NCBI RefSeq assembly: GCF_004402215.1
Contig: NZ_SOEZ01000071.1
Span: 1 to 51,041 of the forward strand
DNA length: 51,041 nt
Direction: 5' to 3'
Source of the DNA: Cryobacterium tagatosivorans
Lineage (GTDB): Bacteria; Actinomycetota; Actinomycetes; Actinomycetales; Microbacteriaceae
Position numbers and translations under genes: made by a program
Shown here: positions 1 to 6,900 of the stretch, one piece after another
Layout of the letters: the number at the start of each line of letters is the position of its first letter
How positions within the stretch are numbered: position 1 is the stretch's first letter
Notes under the pieces: model-generated
What the model was told of the DNA's origin: nothing
The model's database searches: none
Seen by the model: only the letters and a program-made list of their open reading frames with translations

Positions 1-48
1 CTCAATCCGAGTCCACTGGTCATCGGTCAGCAGAGCAGTACGCGACAT
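1..48 (-). CDS. IS5-family-type transposase, N-terminal fragment (cut by window edge)
   Basis: Reading the minus strand from an ATG at 48 gives 16 codons, MSRTALLTDDQWTRIE, running off the left edge. The 'LTDxQWxRIEPLLP' opening is typical of IS5-group transposases of actinobacteria, which cut and paste their element with a DDE catalytic core (not visible here). A GGAGG-like ribosome site lies just upstream (minus strand, around 49-58). Only the first residues are present, so the family call rests on this motif and on the inverted-repeat-like end that follows. Whether the element is intact outside the window cannot be seen. Confidence 0.6.
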   Translation of the reverse strand, partial: MSRTALLTDDQWTRIE

Positions 49-96
49 TCCTCCAGCCTCCCAAACGAATCACGATTCGATTAGGAGACACGCCCT
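1..96 (-). mobile_element. End of an IS5-type insertion sequence
   Basis: The partial transposase (start codon at 48) is followed by a non-coding leader ending in ttaggagacacgccc (81-95). Read on the minus strand this is a GGGCGTGTCTCCTAA-like terminus, the form of an IS5-group inverted repeat. It abuts a CTAG (95-98), which suits the short TA-containing targets these elements prefer. The exact boundary is uncertain by a few bases because the other end is outside the window. The element sits about 58 bases upstream of the aldo/keto reductase start and could influence its expression. Confidence 0.5.
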
Positions 97-141
97 AGCA
101 CAGGCCGGAGGCTCGACAGTGCGGGCCGGCTGACCCTCCCT

Positions 142-153
142 TAGGCTGGTGCG
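142..153 (+). promoter_or_regulatory. Predicted leaderless promoter of the aldo/keto reductase
   Basis: A -10-like hexamer TAGGCT (142-147) is followed by six bases and then the ATG at 154, so the transcript would begin at or next to the start codon. There is no Shine-Dalgarno sequence before this ATG. The arrangement repeats at several other genes in the window. Confidence 0.5.
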
Positions 154-1116
154 ATGGCTCAGATCGACTATCGCAGACTCGGCAACTCCGGACTGATCGT
201 CTCGACGATCGGGCTCGGCTGCAACAACTTCGGCCGAACCGGCACGGCCTCCCAGGGCCAGGAAGGCACGACGGCCGTCATCGACGCGGCCATCGAGGCC
301 GGGGTGACCCTGTTCGACACCGCGGACATCTACGGCGCGGAGCGGGGCCTGAGCGAGACCCTGATGGGCCACGCCCTCAAGGGACGGCGCGACGACATCG
401 TGCTCGCGTCCAAGTTCGGCATGGACATGGGCGGGCTGAACGGCCCGGATTGGGGCGCTCGCGGCTCGCGCCGCTACATCCGCCTGGCCGTCGAGGCGTC
501 GCTGCGTCGCCTGCAGACGGACTGGATCGACCTGTACCAACTGCACGCCCCCGACGCGAACACGCCGATCGAGGAGACGCTCTCGACGCTCGACGACCTC
601 ATCGGCGAGGGCAAGATCCGCTACATTGGCCACTCGAACCTCGCCGGCTGGCAGATCGCGGAGGCCGAGTTCACCGCCGAGCTGCACCGGCACCCCCGGT
701 TCATCTCGTCGCAGAACGAGTACAGCCTGCTCGTGCGCGACGCCGAAGACGAGGTCCTGCCGGCCGTGAACGCGTACGGGCTCGGCTTCCTGCCCTTCTT
801 CCCGCTGTACAACGGGCTGTTCACGGGCAAGTTCACCCGCGAGGGCGGCCCGGCGGACAGCCGGATCATGATGATCCGCCGCCACCTCGTCGACAACGCA
901 CCCTGGGACCTCATCGAGCGCTACCAGGCGTTCTGCGACGAACGCGGCGTGAGCATGCTCGACGCGACCTTCGCCTGGCTGCTCGCCCAGCCGGGCCTCA
1001 CCAGCGTCATCGCGGGCGCCACCCGGCCGGAGCAGATCACCCAGAACGCGGATGCCGCGACGGCCTGGCGCCCCTCAGCCGAGGACGTGGCCTGGATCTC
1101 CGCGCTCTTCGAGTAA
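154..1116 (+). CDS. Aldo/keto reductase
   Basis: A 320-residue NADPH-dependent oxidoreductase of the aldo/keto reductase superfamily, a cytosolic (beta/alpha)8 barrel that reduces aldehydes or ketones; the substrate cannot be told. The catalytic tetrad is visible: Asp55 and Tyr60 in FDTADIYG, Lys87 in ASKFG and His131 in LYQLHAPD. The GxIRYIGHSN segment and the C-terminal SVIAGATRPEQI cofactor segment are also typical. Length is normal for the family. The ATG at 154 was chosen because the N-terminal barrel strand (YRRLGNSGL) begins right after it and a leaderless -10 element precedes it. The TetR gene and exporter follow on the same strand, but an intervening operator/promoter makes them a separate unit. 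Confidence 0.92.
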   Translation: MAQIDYRRLGNSGLIVSTIGLGCNNFGRTGTASQGQEGTTAVIDAAIEAGVTLFDTADIYGAERGLSETLMGHALKGRRDDIVLASKFGMDMGGLNGPDWGARGSRRYIRLAVEASLRRLQTDWIDLYQLHAPDANTPIEETLSTLDDLIGEGKIRYIGHSNLAGWQIAEAEFTAELHRHPRFISSQNEYSLLVRDAEDEVLPAVNAYGLGFLPFFPLYNGLFTGKFTREGGPADSRIMMIRRHLVDNAPWDLIERYQAFCDERGVSMLDATFAWLLAQPGLTSVIAGATRPEQITQNADAATAWRPSAEDVAWISALFE

Positions 1117-1125
1117 ACACCCTTG

Positions 1126-1143
1126 TGAGTGAGCACTCACTCA
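1126..1143. promoter_or_regulatory. TetR-type operator (perfect 8-2-8 palindrome)
   Basis: TGAGTGAG-CA-CTCACTCA is a perfect inverted repeat with 8-base arms and a 2-base centre. Its form (TGAGTGA...TCACTCA) is one commonly bound by TetR-family repressors. It ends two bases before the predicted -10 element of the TetR gene, so binding would block RNA polymerase. It most likely mediates autoregulation and co-regulation of the downstream exporter genes. Confidence 0.75.
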
Positions 1144-1145
1144 GA

Positions 1146-1158
1146 TAGTCTGGCCCGC
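1146..1158 (+). promoter_or_regulatory. Predicted leaderless promoter of the TetR-ABC exporter operon
   Basis: TAGTCT (1146-1151) lies seven bases upstream of a GTG at 1159. The palindromic operator occupies the spacer upstream of this -10 element. Transcription would start at about the GTG, giving a leaderless mRNA. Confidence 0.5.
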
Positions 1159-1752
1159 GTGAGTATGACGGAGAAACCGGGTCGGGCCAGGTCGTTGTCG
1201 GTCGAAGACCGCCAGGCCATGCTCATCGACGCGGTCACGCCCCTGCTCCTGGCGCACGGCCGCGCCGTCACGACGAAGCAGATCGCCGAGTGCGCCGGGA
1301 TCGCCGAGGGCACGATCTTCCGGGCCTTCGGCAGCAAGGACGACCTGATCAGCGCCGCGGTGGCCAAGCAGCTCGACCCGGAGCCCTTCCGGGCCCGGCT
1401 CCGCTCGGTCGACCCGGCGCTTCCGCTCGAGGAGAAGATCCGGACGCTGGTGGCCCTGATGCGCGGCCGGTTCGCGAGGGTCTTCACCCTGATGACGGCG
1501 CTCGGGACGATGGGGCCGCCGCCGACGCCGGAGGCCCGCCGGGAGTTCACCGAGATCATGGGCCGCGTGCTCGCACCCGACCTCGCCCGGCTGAACGTCG
1601 AGCCGGCCAGGGCCGCCCAGATCATCCGGATGATCGCGCTCGCGGCTGCCGTGCCGCACGTTCGCAACGGCCCGGCGTTCGATGACGATGACATCACCGC
1701 CCTGATCCTCTACGGCATCATCGGCCGGCCCACCTCCGCCCCACCCACCTAG
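1159..1752 (+). CDS. TetR/AcrR family transcriptional regulator
   Basis: A 197-residue one-component repressor. The N-terminal helix-turn-helix is clear (VTTKQIAECAGIAEGTIFRA, then FGSKDDLI), followed by the variable helical ligand-binding domain. A longer reading frame could start at GTG 1129, but that lies inside the palindromic operator and adds unconserved residues. GTG 1159, or ATG 1165 two codons later, is preferred because a leaderless -10 element sits seven bases upstream. It is followed after eight bases by two ABC exporter genes, so it probably controls their expression and its own in response to an exported compound. The ligand is unknown. Confidence 0.9.
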   Translation: MSMTEKPGRARSLSVEDRQAMLIDAVTPLLLAHGRAVTTKQIAECAGIAEGTIFRAFGSKDDLISAAVAKQLDPEPFRARLRSVDPALPLEEKIRTLVALMRGRFARVFTLMTALGTMGPPPTPEARREFTEIMGRVLAPDLARLNVEPARAAQIIRMIALAAAVPHVRNGPAFDDDDITALILYGIIGRPTSAPPT

Positions 1753-1760
1753 GAGAACCC

Positions 1761-3494
1761 GTGCTCTGGAAGCTTCTCGTGCGCTACCTGCGACCGTACC
1801 GGCGCCTGCTGGTGGCCGTCATCGTGTTCCAACTGGCGCAGTCCATCGCCTCGCTCTACCTGCCGACGCTGAACGCGGACATCATCGACGAGGGCGTGGC
1901 GAAGGGCGACACCGGGTACATCCTCGAAACCGGCGCGCTGATGCTGGGCATCACGCTCATCCAGATCGCCTGCGCCATCACGGCCGTGTACTTCGGCGCC
2001 AAGGCGGCGATGGCGCTCGGCCGCGACCTCCGCGGCGCCGTCTTCAGCCGCGTCGGCGAGTTCTCCGAGCAGGAGGTCACCCGGTTCGGGGCCGCCTCGC
2101 TGATCACCCGTTCGACGAACGACGTGCAGCAGGTGCAGATGCTCGTGCTGATGACGAGCACGCTGATGGTCTCCGCGCCCATCCTCAGCATCGGCGGCAT
2201 CATCATGGCGGTCCGCCAGGACGTCCAGCTGTCCTGGCTCATCGCCGTGGCGGTCCCCGTGCTTTTGGTCGCCGTCGGGCTCATCATCGTCCGGATGGTG
2301 CCGCTGTTCCGGCTGATGCAGACCCGCATCGACGCCGTCAACCGGGTGCTTCGCGAACAGCTCACCGGCATCCGCGTCGTGCGGGCGTTCGTACGCGAGG
2401 ATGTCGAGACCCGGCGGTTCGCCACGGCCAACGACGACGTCACCGATACGGCACTCCGCGCCGGACGGCTGATGGCGTTGATGTTCCCCGTCGTCATGCT
2501 CGTGCTCAATGTCTCGAGCGTCGCCGTGATCTGGTTCGGCGCGTTCCGGATCCAGGACGGGTCGATGCAGGTGGGCACGCTGATCGCCTTCCTCAGCTAC
2601 CTCATGCAGATCCTGATGGCGGTCATGATGGCGACCTTCATGGCCGTGATGATCCCGCGGGCGACGGTCTCGGCCGACCGGATCGGCGAGGTGCTCGAGA
2701 CCGAGTCCAGCGTGCGGCCGCCGCAGCGCCCGGTCAACGAGACCATCGGCCACGGCGAACTGGAACTGCGGGGCGTCGGCTTCGCCTACCCGGGAGCCGA
2801 GGAACCCGTGCTCAGCGACATCAGCTTCGTCGCCCACTCCGGCCAGACCACCGCGATCATCGGCAGCACAGGGTCTGGCAAGACCACCCTGGTCAACCTC
2901 ATGCCCCGGCTGTTCGACGCCACCAGCGGATCCGTTCTCGTCGACGGCGTCGACGTCAGGGAGCTGAACCCCGACCTGCTCTGGGGCCACATCGGGCTGG
3001 TGCCGCAGAAGCCGTACCTGTTCTCCGGCACCGTGCGCAGCAACCTGCTCTACGGCAAACCGGACGCGACCGAGGAAGAACTCTGGCAGGCCCTCACCAC
3101 CGCGCAGGCCCGGGAGTTCGTGACGGGGATGGAGGGCGGGCTCGACGCCCCCATCTCGCAGGGCGGCACGAACGTGTCCGGCGGGCAGCGGCAAAGGCTC
3201 GCGATCGCCCGGGCGCTCGTCAAACGGCCTGAGCTCTACATCTTCGACGACTCGTTCTCGTCGCTGGACACGGCGACGGATGCCCGCCTCAGGCTGGCCC
3301 TCAAACACAACACGGACGGGGCGACCATGATCATCATCGCGCAGCGGGTGTCGAGCATCGTGGACGCCGACCGGATCCTCGTGCTCGACGACGGCCGGAT
3401 CGTGGCCCAGGGCAGGCACGAGGAGCTGCTCGAGAGCTCGGAGACCTACCAGGAAATCGTCGCCTCCCAGCTGGCCGCGGAGGAAGTGGCATGA
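1761..3494 (+). CDS. ABC exporter half-transporter with degenerate ATP site (subunit 1)
   Basis: A 577-residue fusion of a six-helix exporter membrane domain (about 1-310) and a nucleotide-binding domain. Walker A is GSTGSGKT (368-375) and the signature is intact, NVSGGQ (471-476). Walker B reads YIFDDS, with Asp497 in place of the catalytic Glu, and the switch histidine is replaced by Gln528 (AQRVSSI). This is the pattern of the degenerate partner in heterodimeric exporters of the TM287/288, BmrCD and LmrCD type. GTG 1761 has a well-placed AGGAG (1751-1755). Its stop overlaps the ATG of the next gene (ATGA), so the two subunits are translationally coupled. The substrate is unknown; the TetR neighbour suggests a drug or toxic metabolite. 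Confidence 0.92.
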   Translation: MLWKLLVRYLRPYRRLLVAVIVFQLAQSIASLYLPTLNADIIDEGVAKGDTGYILETGALMLGITLIQIACAITAVYFGAKAAMALGRDLRGAVFSRVGEFSEQEVTRFGAASLITRSTNDVQQVQMLVLMTSTLMVSAPILSIGGIIMAVRQDVQLSWLIAVAVPVLLVAVGLIIVRMVPLFRLMQTRIDAVNRVLREQLTGIRVVRAFVREDVETRRFATANDDVTDTALRAGRLMALMFPVVMLVLNVSSVAVIWFGAFRIQDGSMQVGTLIAFLSYLMQILMAVMMATFMAVMIPRATVSADRIGEVLETESSVRPPQRPVNETIGHGELELRGVGFAYPGAEEPVLSDISFVAHSGQTTAIIGSTGSGKTTLVNLMPRLFDATSGSVLVDGVDVRELNPDLLWGHIGLVPQKPYLFSGTVRSNLLYGKPDATEEELWQALTTAQAREFVTGMEGGLDAPISQGGTNVSGGQRQRLAIARALVKRPELYIFDDSFSSLDTATDARLRLALKHNTDGATMIIIAQRVSSIVDADRILVLDDGRIVAQGRHEELLESSETYQEIVASQLAAEEVA

Positions 3495-5455
3495 GCGCGA
3501 CAGAGGGCACCAGGGCCACCCCCGCCCGTCCGCCGATGGGCCGCGGCGGTCCGTTCGGGGGGATGAACGTCCCCGCCGAGAAGGCGATGAACTTCTGGCC
3601 GTCCGCCAGGCGCCTGCTCGGCACGCTCCGCCCCGAACGACTCTGGCTCTCGCTCGTGCTCTTCCTGGCCGTGGCCAGCGTGACCTTCGCGGTGATCGGA
3701 CCGCGGCTGCTCGGCGAGGGCACGAACCTCATCTTCGCCGGCTTCATTTCGAAGACCATCCCGGCCGGGCTGAGCCAGTCGGACCTGATCGCGCAGCTGC
3801 GGGCCGCCGGCGACGACGCGAAGGCGGACATGCTCAGCGCGATGACGCTGACGCCGGGGGCAGGGATCGACTTCACGGCGCTATCCACCGTGCTGATGTG
3901 GGCAATGGCGCTCTACGTGCTCTCCTCGGCCTTCGCCTGGGTGCAGGCCTACGTGCTGAACGGCGTCGTCCAGCGCACCGTCTACCGCCTCCGGGAGGAG
4001 ATCGAGGCCAAGATCAACCGGCTCCCGCTGCGCTACTTCGACCGCATCCAGCGCGGCGAACTGCTCAGCCGCGTCACCAACGACGTCGACAACATCTCGC
4101 AGAGCCTGCAGCAGTCGATCAGCCAGGCCGTCACCTCGCTGCTGACCGTCATCGGCGTCATCGTGATGATGTTCATCCTCTCGCCCGTGCTCGCCCTGCT
4201 CGCGCTGGTCACCGTGCCGCTGACGCTCGTGACCACGGTGCTGATAGCGAAGAGGTCGCAGAAGCTGTTCGCGCAGCAGTGGAAGAACACCGGCGAACTC
4301 AACGGCCAGATCGAGGAGACCTTCACCGGCCACGCCCTGGTCAAGGTGTTCGGCCGGCAGAAGGAGGTGGAGGAGCGCTTCGGCGTGAAGAATGACGAGC
4401 TCTACGAGGCCAGCTTCGGGGCGCAGTTCGTCAGCGGCCTGATCATGCCGGCGATGACGTTCATCGGCAACCTGGTCTACGTCGGCATCGCCGTCGTCGG
4501 CGGGCTCCAGGTCGCCTCCGGCGCGATGCAGCTCGGCGACGTGCAGGCCTTCATCCAGTACTCCCGGCAGTTCACCCAGCCGCTCGCCCAGCTCGGCTCG
4601 ATGGCCAACCTGCTGCAGTCCGGCGTCGCATCCGCCGAGCGGGTGTTCGATCTGCTCGACGCCGACGAACAGAGCCCCGACCCTGACCCGGCCGAGGCGC
4701 CCGCCGCCACCCGCGGCCGGCTGGCCTTCGAGCGCGTCTCGTTCCGCTACCTGCCGGACAAGCCGCTCATCGACGACCTCAGCCTCGTCGCCGAGCCCGG
4801 CCAGACCATCGCCATCGTCGGCCCGACCGGGGCGGGGAAGACGACCCTGGTCAACCTGATGATGCGCTTCTACGAACTCGACGCCGGGCGGATCACCCTC
4901 GACGGCGTCGACATCGCCCGGATGACCCGCCACGAACTGCGCTCACGCATGGGCATGGTGCTGCAGGACACCTGGCTGTTCGGCGGCACGGTGCGGGAGA
5001 ACATCGCCTACGGCCGGCCGGATGCCACGGAGGAGGAGATCCAGGAGGCGGCGCGGGCGACCTACGTCGACCGGTTCGTGCACTCGCTGCCCGAGGGCTA
5101 CGACACGGTGCTCGACGACGAGGGCGGCAACGTCAGCGCGGGGGAGAAGCAACTGCTCACGATCGCCAGGGCCTTCCTCGCCCGGCCGAGCGTGCTCATC
5201 CTCGACGAGGCGACCAGCTCGGTCGACACCCGCACGGAGGTGCTCGTGCAGAAGGCGATGAGCGCCCTCCGCGCCGACCGCACGAGCTTCGTCATCGCGC
5301 ACCGGCTGTCGACCATCCGCGACGCCGACCTCATCCTGGTGATGGAGGCCGGGCGCATCGTCGAGCAGGGCAGCCACGCGGAACTCCTCGCCGCCGACGG
5401 CGCCTACCGCGCCCTCTACGACGCCCAGTTCGCCGCCCCGGTCACCGAGGTGTAG
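3491..5455 (+). CDS. ABC exporter half-transporter, catalytic partner (subunit 2)
   Basis: A 654-residue exporter subunit. A short cytosolic N-terminus precedes the membrane domain (about 55-390), which carries a longer first periplasmic loop than subunit 1. The nucleotide-binding domain has Walker A GPTGAGKT (444-451), an intact Walker B with catalytic Glu573 (LILDEA) and the switch His604 (IAHRLSTI). Its own signature is altered to NVSAGEK (547-553). The good half-sites of the two proteins are therefore complementary: subunit 1 supplies LSGGQ and subunit 2 supplies Glu and His, making one active and one degenerate ATP site. The start overlaps the previous stop by four bases. It probably acts as a membrane efflux pump with the preceding gene. 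Confidence 0.92.
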   Translation: MSATEGTRATPARPPMGRGGPFGGMNVPAEKAMNFWPSARRLLGTLRPERLWLSLVLFLAVASVTFAVIGPRLLGEGTNLIFAGFISKTIPAGLSQSDLIAQLRAAGDDAKADMLSAMTLTPGAGIDFTALSTVLMWAMALYVLSSAFAWVQAYVLNGVVQRTVYRLREEIEAKINRLPLRYFDRIQRGELLSRVTNDVDNISQSLQQSISQAVTSLLTVIGVIVMMFILSPVLALLALVTVPLTLVTTVLIAKRSQKLFAQQWKNTGELNGQIEETFTGHALVKVFGRQKEVEERFGVKNDELYEASFGAQFVSGLIMPAMTFIGNLVYVGIAVVGGLQVASGAMQLGDVQAFIQYSRQFTQPLAQLGSMANLLQSGVASAERVFDLLDADEQSPDPDPAEAPAATRGRLAFERVSFRYLPDKPLIDDLSLVAEPGQTIAIVGPTGAGKTTLVNLMMRFYELDAGRITLDGVDIARMTRHELRSRMGMVLQDTWLFGGTVRENIAYGRPDATEEEIQEAARATYVDRFVHSLPEGYDTVLDDEGGNVSAGEKQLLTIARAFLARPSVLILDEATSSVDTRTEVLVQKAMSALRADRTSFVIAHRLSTIRDADLILVMEAGRIVEQGSHAELLAADGAYRALYDAQFAAPVTEV

Positions 5456-5485
5456 CGGCCGAGGCTGTTGCGCCGAGTTGGACCA

Positions 5486-5533
5486 TTCCGGTCGAGTTTG
5501 CCGGGCACACGTGCCAGTCAAGGTCGACCGGAA
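5486..5533. repeat. Symmetric nested dyad
   Basis: The 10-base arms TTCCGGTCGA (5486-5495) and TCGACCGGAA (5524-5533) are perfect inverted repeats. Exactly centred between them, with eight bases on each side, is a second palindrome GGCACACGTGCC (5504-5515). The 48-base element lies 31 bases after the exporter stop. It could be a terminator-like structure, a bipartite operator or a recombination site. There is no T-run for a classic terminator. Confidence 0.6.
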
Positions 5534-5566
5534 GTGTCAAGGTCCGAGCCCCCACAGGCCAGGGGC

Positions 5567-5584
5567 CGGGGGAGTTATCCCCCG
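5567..5584. terminator. Short GC-rich hairpin upstream of the DUF4192 gene
   Basis: CGGGGGA-GTTA-TCCCCCG is a perfect 7-base stem with a 4-base loop. It lies 50 bases before the DUF4192 start and after the exporter operon, so it may help end exporter transcription. No T-tract follows, so the role is uncertain. Confidence 0.35.
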
Positions 5585-5633
5585 ATGCGGCCGCGCGGGG
5601 GAGCGCGCCGCCGCGGACGGCCAGAGTGTCCGC

Positions 5634-6833
5634 ATGCAGAAGAACATCGTCAAGACCAGCCAGGCGTGCGACTTCCTCGCCCTGGTGCCCCAGCTCCTCG
5701 GATTCCTGCCGGAGAAGTGCATCGTGCTCGTCGCCTTCCGCGGCAACCGCACCTGCGGCGCCATGCGCTTCAACCTGCCGGATCCGGACGCGCCGGCCAA
5801 GGTCCATAAACGCATCGCGACCACGCTGATCGGCATGCTCTGCAAGATCCCCGGCGTCGACGCCGTCGTGCCGGTGGCCTACGCCGACGACTCGTTCGGT
5901 TCGGTCCCCGGCATCCCGCACGAACGCTTCGCGGAAGCGCTGATCGCGCGCGCCGAGCTCGCCGGGTTCCTCGTGCGCGACGCGCTCTGCGTCGGCGCGG
6001 ACGGCTGGGGTTCCTACCTGGAACCGGAGTGCCCGACCGGGGGACATTCGCTCAGCGACATCACGACGTCGGAGGTGCACCAAGCGATCCCGGCGGACGC
6101 GCGGCGCGACCTGGCGGCGCTGCGGAGCGGTGCGGAGCTGCCGGTGGTGGACCTCGCGGTCAAGGAGCGCCTGGCGCGCCGGCTCGCCGGCCTCGAGCGG
6201 CTGGCGCGCGGCGCGGACAGCCTGCCGGAGCTCATCGACACGGTGGGCGACATCCTCGACCCGGTCGAGCTGGCCGAGACGGCACTCACCTGGGATCCGG
6301 CGTCGTTGCGGCTGGACGACGCGGCCGCCCTGCTCTTCCTCGTCCAGGGACCGGCGAACCGCGACCAGATCATGCTGCAATTCGCCTTCGGCGAGGAGGT
6401 CGGCATCCGGACGTACGAGCTGAACCTGCGTTACGCGATCATCCAGAGGGCCACGGGCAACAGCATGGACGCCATCGTCCAGGACGAGTGCGCTCAGCCG
6501 GCGGGCGTCCATCCGGACGCACAGCGCACCGGCGACCTCATGCTCGGGCTCGGCACGGAACGACCGGACCCGGCCCGGATCGGGCAGGCGATTGCGCTGC
6601 TGAAGACGCTCGTGGCAATCGCGCCCCGGTCGACCAGGCCGGCTCCGCTGTGCATGCTGGCCTGGCTGTCCTGGGCGCTCGGGCGCGGGTCCGTGGCCGG
6701 GATGTTCATCGACAAGGCACTCGCGATCGATCCAGCCTACGGAATGGCCGGCCTGCTCAACGCGGTCGTCAGTTGCGGGCACCTGCCCGATTGGGCCTAC
6801 CAGGTGCCGTTCGATACCGAGCCCAGCCCCTGA
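5634..6833 (+). CDS. DUF4192 family protein
   Basis: A 399-residue protein opening with SQACDFLALVPQLLGFLPEK, the hallmark start of the actinobacterial DUF4192 family, whose function is not known. No membrane segment or signal peptide is evident, so it is probably cytosolic. The reading frame stays open upstream to 5478, but the family opening begins at ATG 5634. A weak -10-like CAGAGT lies six bases before this ATG, so it may be leaderless. The last third (about 305-385) is helical and TPR-like (MLAWLSWALGRGSVAGMFID). It stands alone, convergent with the aminotransferase across a strong hairpin, so its neighbours say little about its role. Confidence 0.85.
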   Translation: MQKNIVKTSQACDFLALVPQLLGFLPEKCIVLVAFRGNRTCGAMRFNLPDPDAPAKVHKRIATTLIGMLCKIPGVDAVVPVAYADDSFGSVPGIPHERFAEALIARAELAGFLVRDALCVGADGWGSYLEPECPTGGHSLSDITTSEVHQAIPADARRDLAALRSGAELPVVDLAVKERLARRLAGLERLARGADSLPELIDTVGDILDPVELAETALTWDPASLRLDDAAALLFLVQGPANRDQIMLQFAFGEEVGIRTYELNLRYAIIQRATGNSMDAIVQDECAQPAGVHPDAQRTGDLMLGLGTERPDPARIGQAIALLKTLVAIAPRSTRPAPLCMLAWLSWALGRGSVAGMFIDKALAIDPAYGMAGLLNAVVSCGHLPDWAYQVPFDTEPSP

Positions 6834-6858
6834 ACCCCAGGGCGCGTCGGCGAAGACT

Positions 6859-6887
6859 CCGGGGCGGGCTTCGGGTGCCCGCCCCGG
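6859..6887. terminator. Bidirectional terminator hairpin
   Basis: CCGGGGCGGGC (6859-6869) and GCCCGCCCCGG (6877-6887) form a perfect 11-base stem around a 7-base loop. It lies between the convergent stops of the DUF4192 gene (6833) and the aminotransferase (6901), the expected place for a shared terminator. It has no U-tract, as is usual in high-GC actinobacteria. Confidence 0.7.
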
Positions 6888-6900
6888 ACTCCGTCGGGAA

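Noticed and set aside
1129..1158. Upstream GTG start for the TetR gene
   Set aside because: The codons lie in the palindromic operator and -10 element and add no conserved residues; GTG 1159 fits better.
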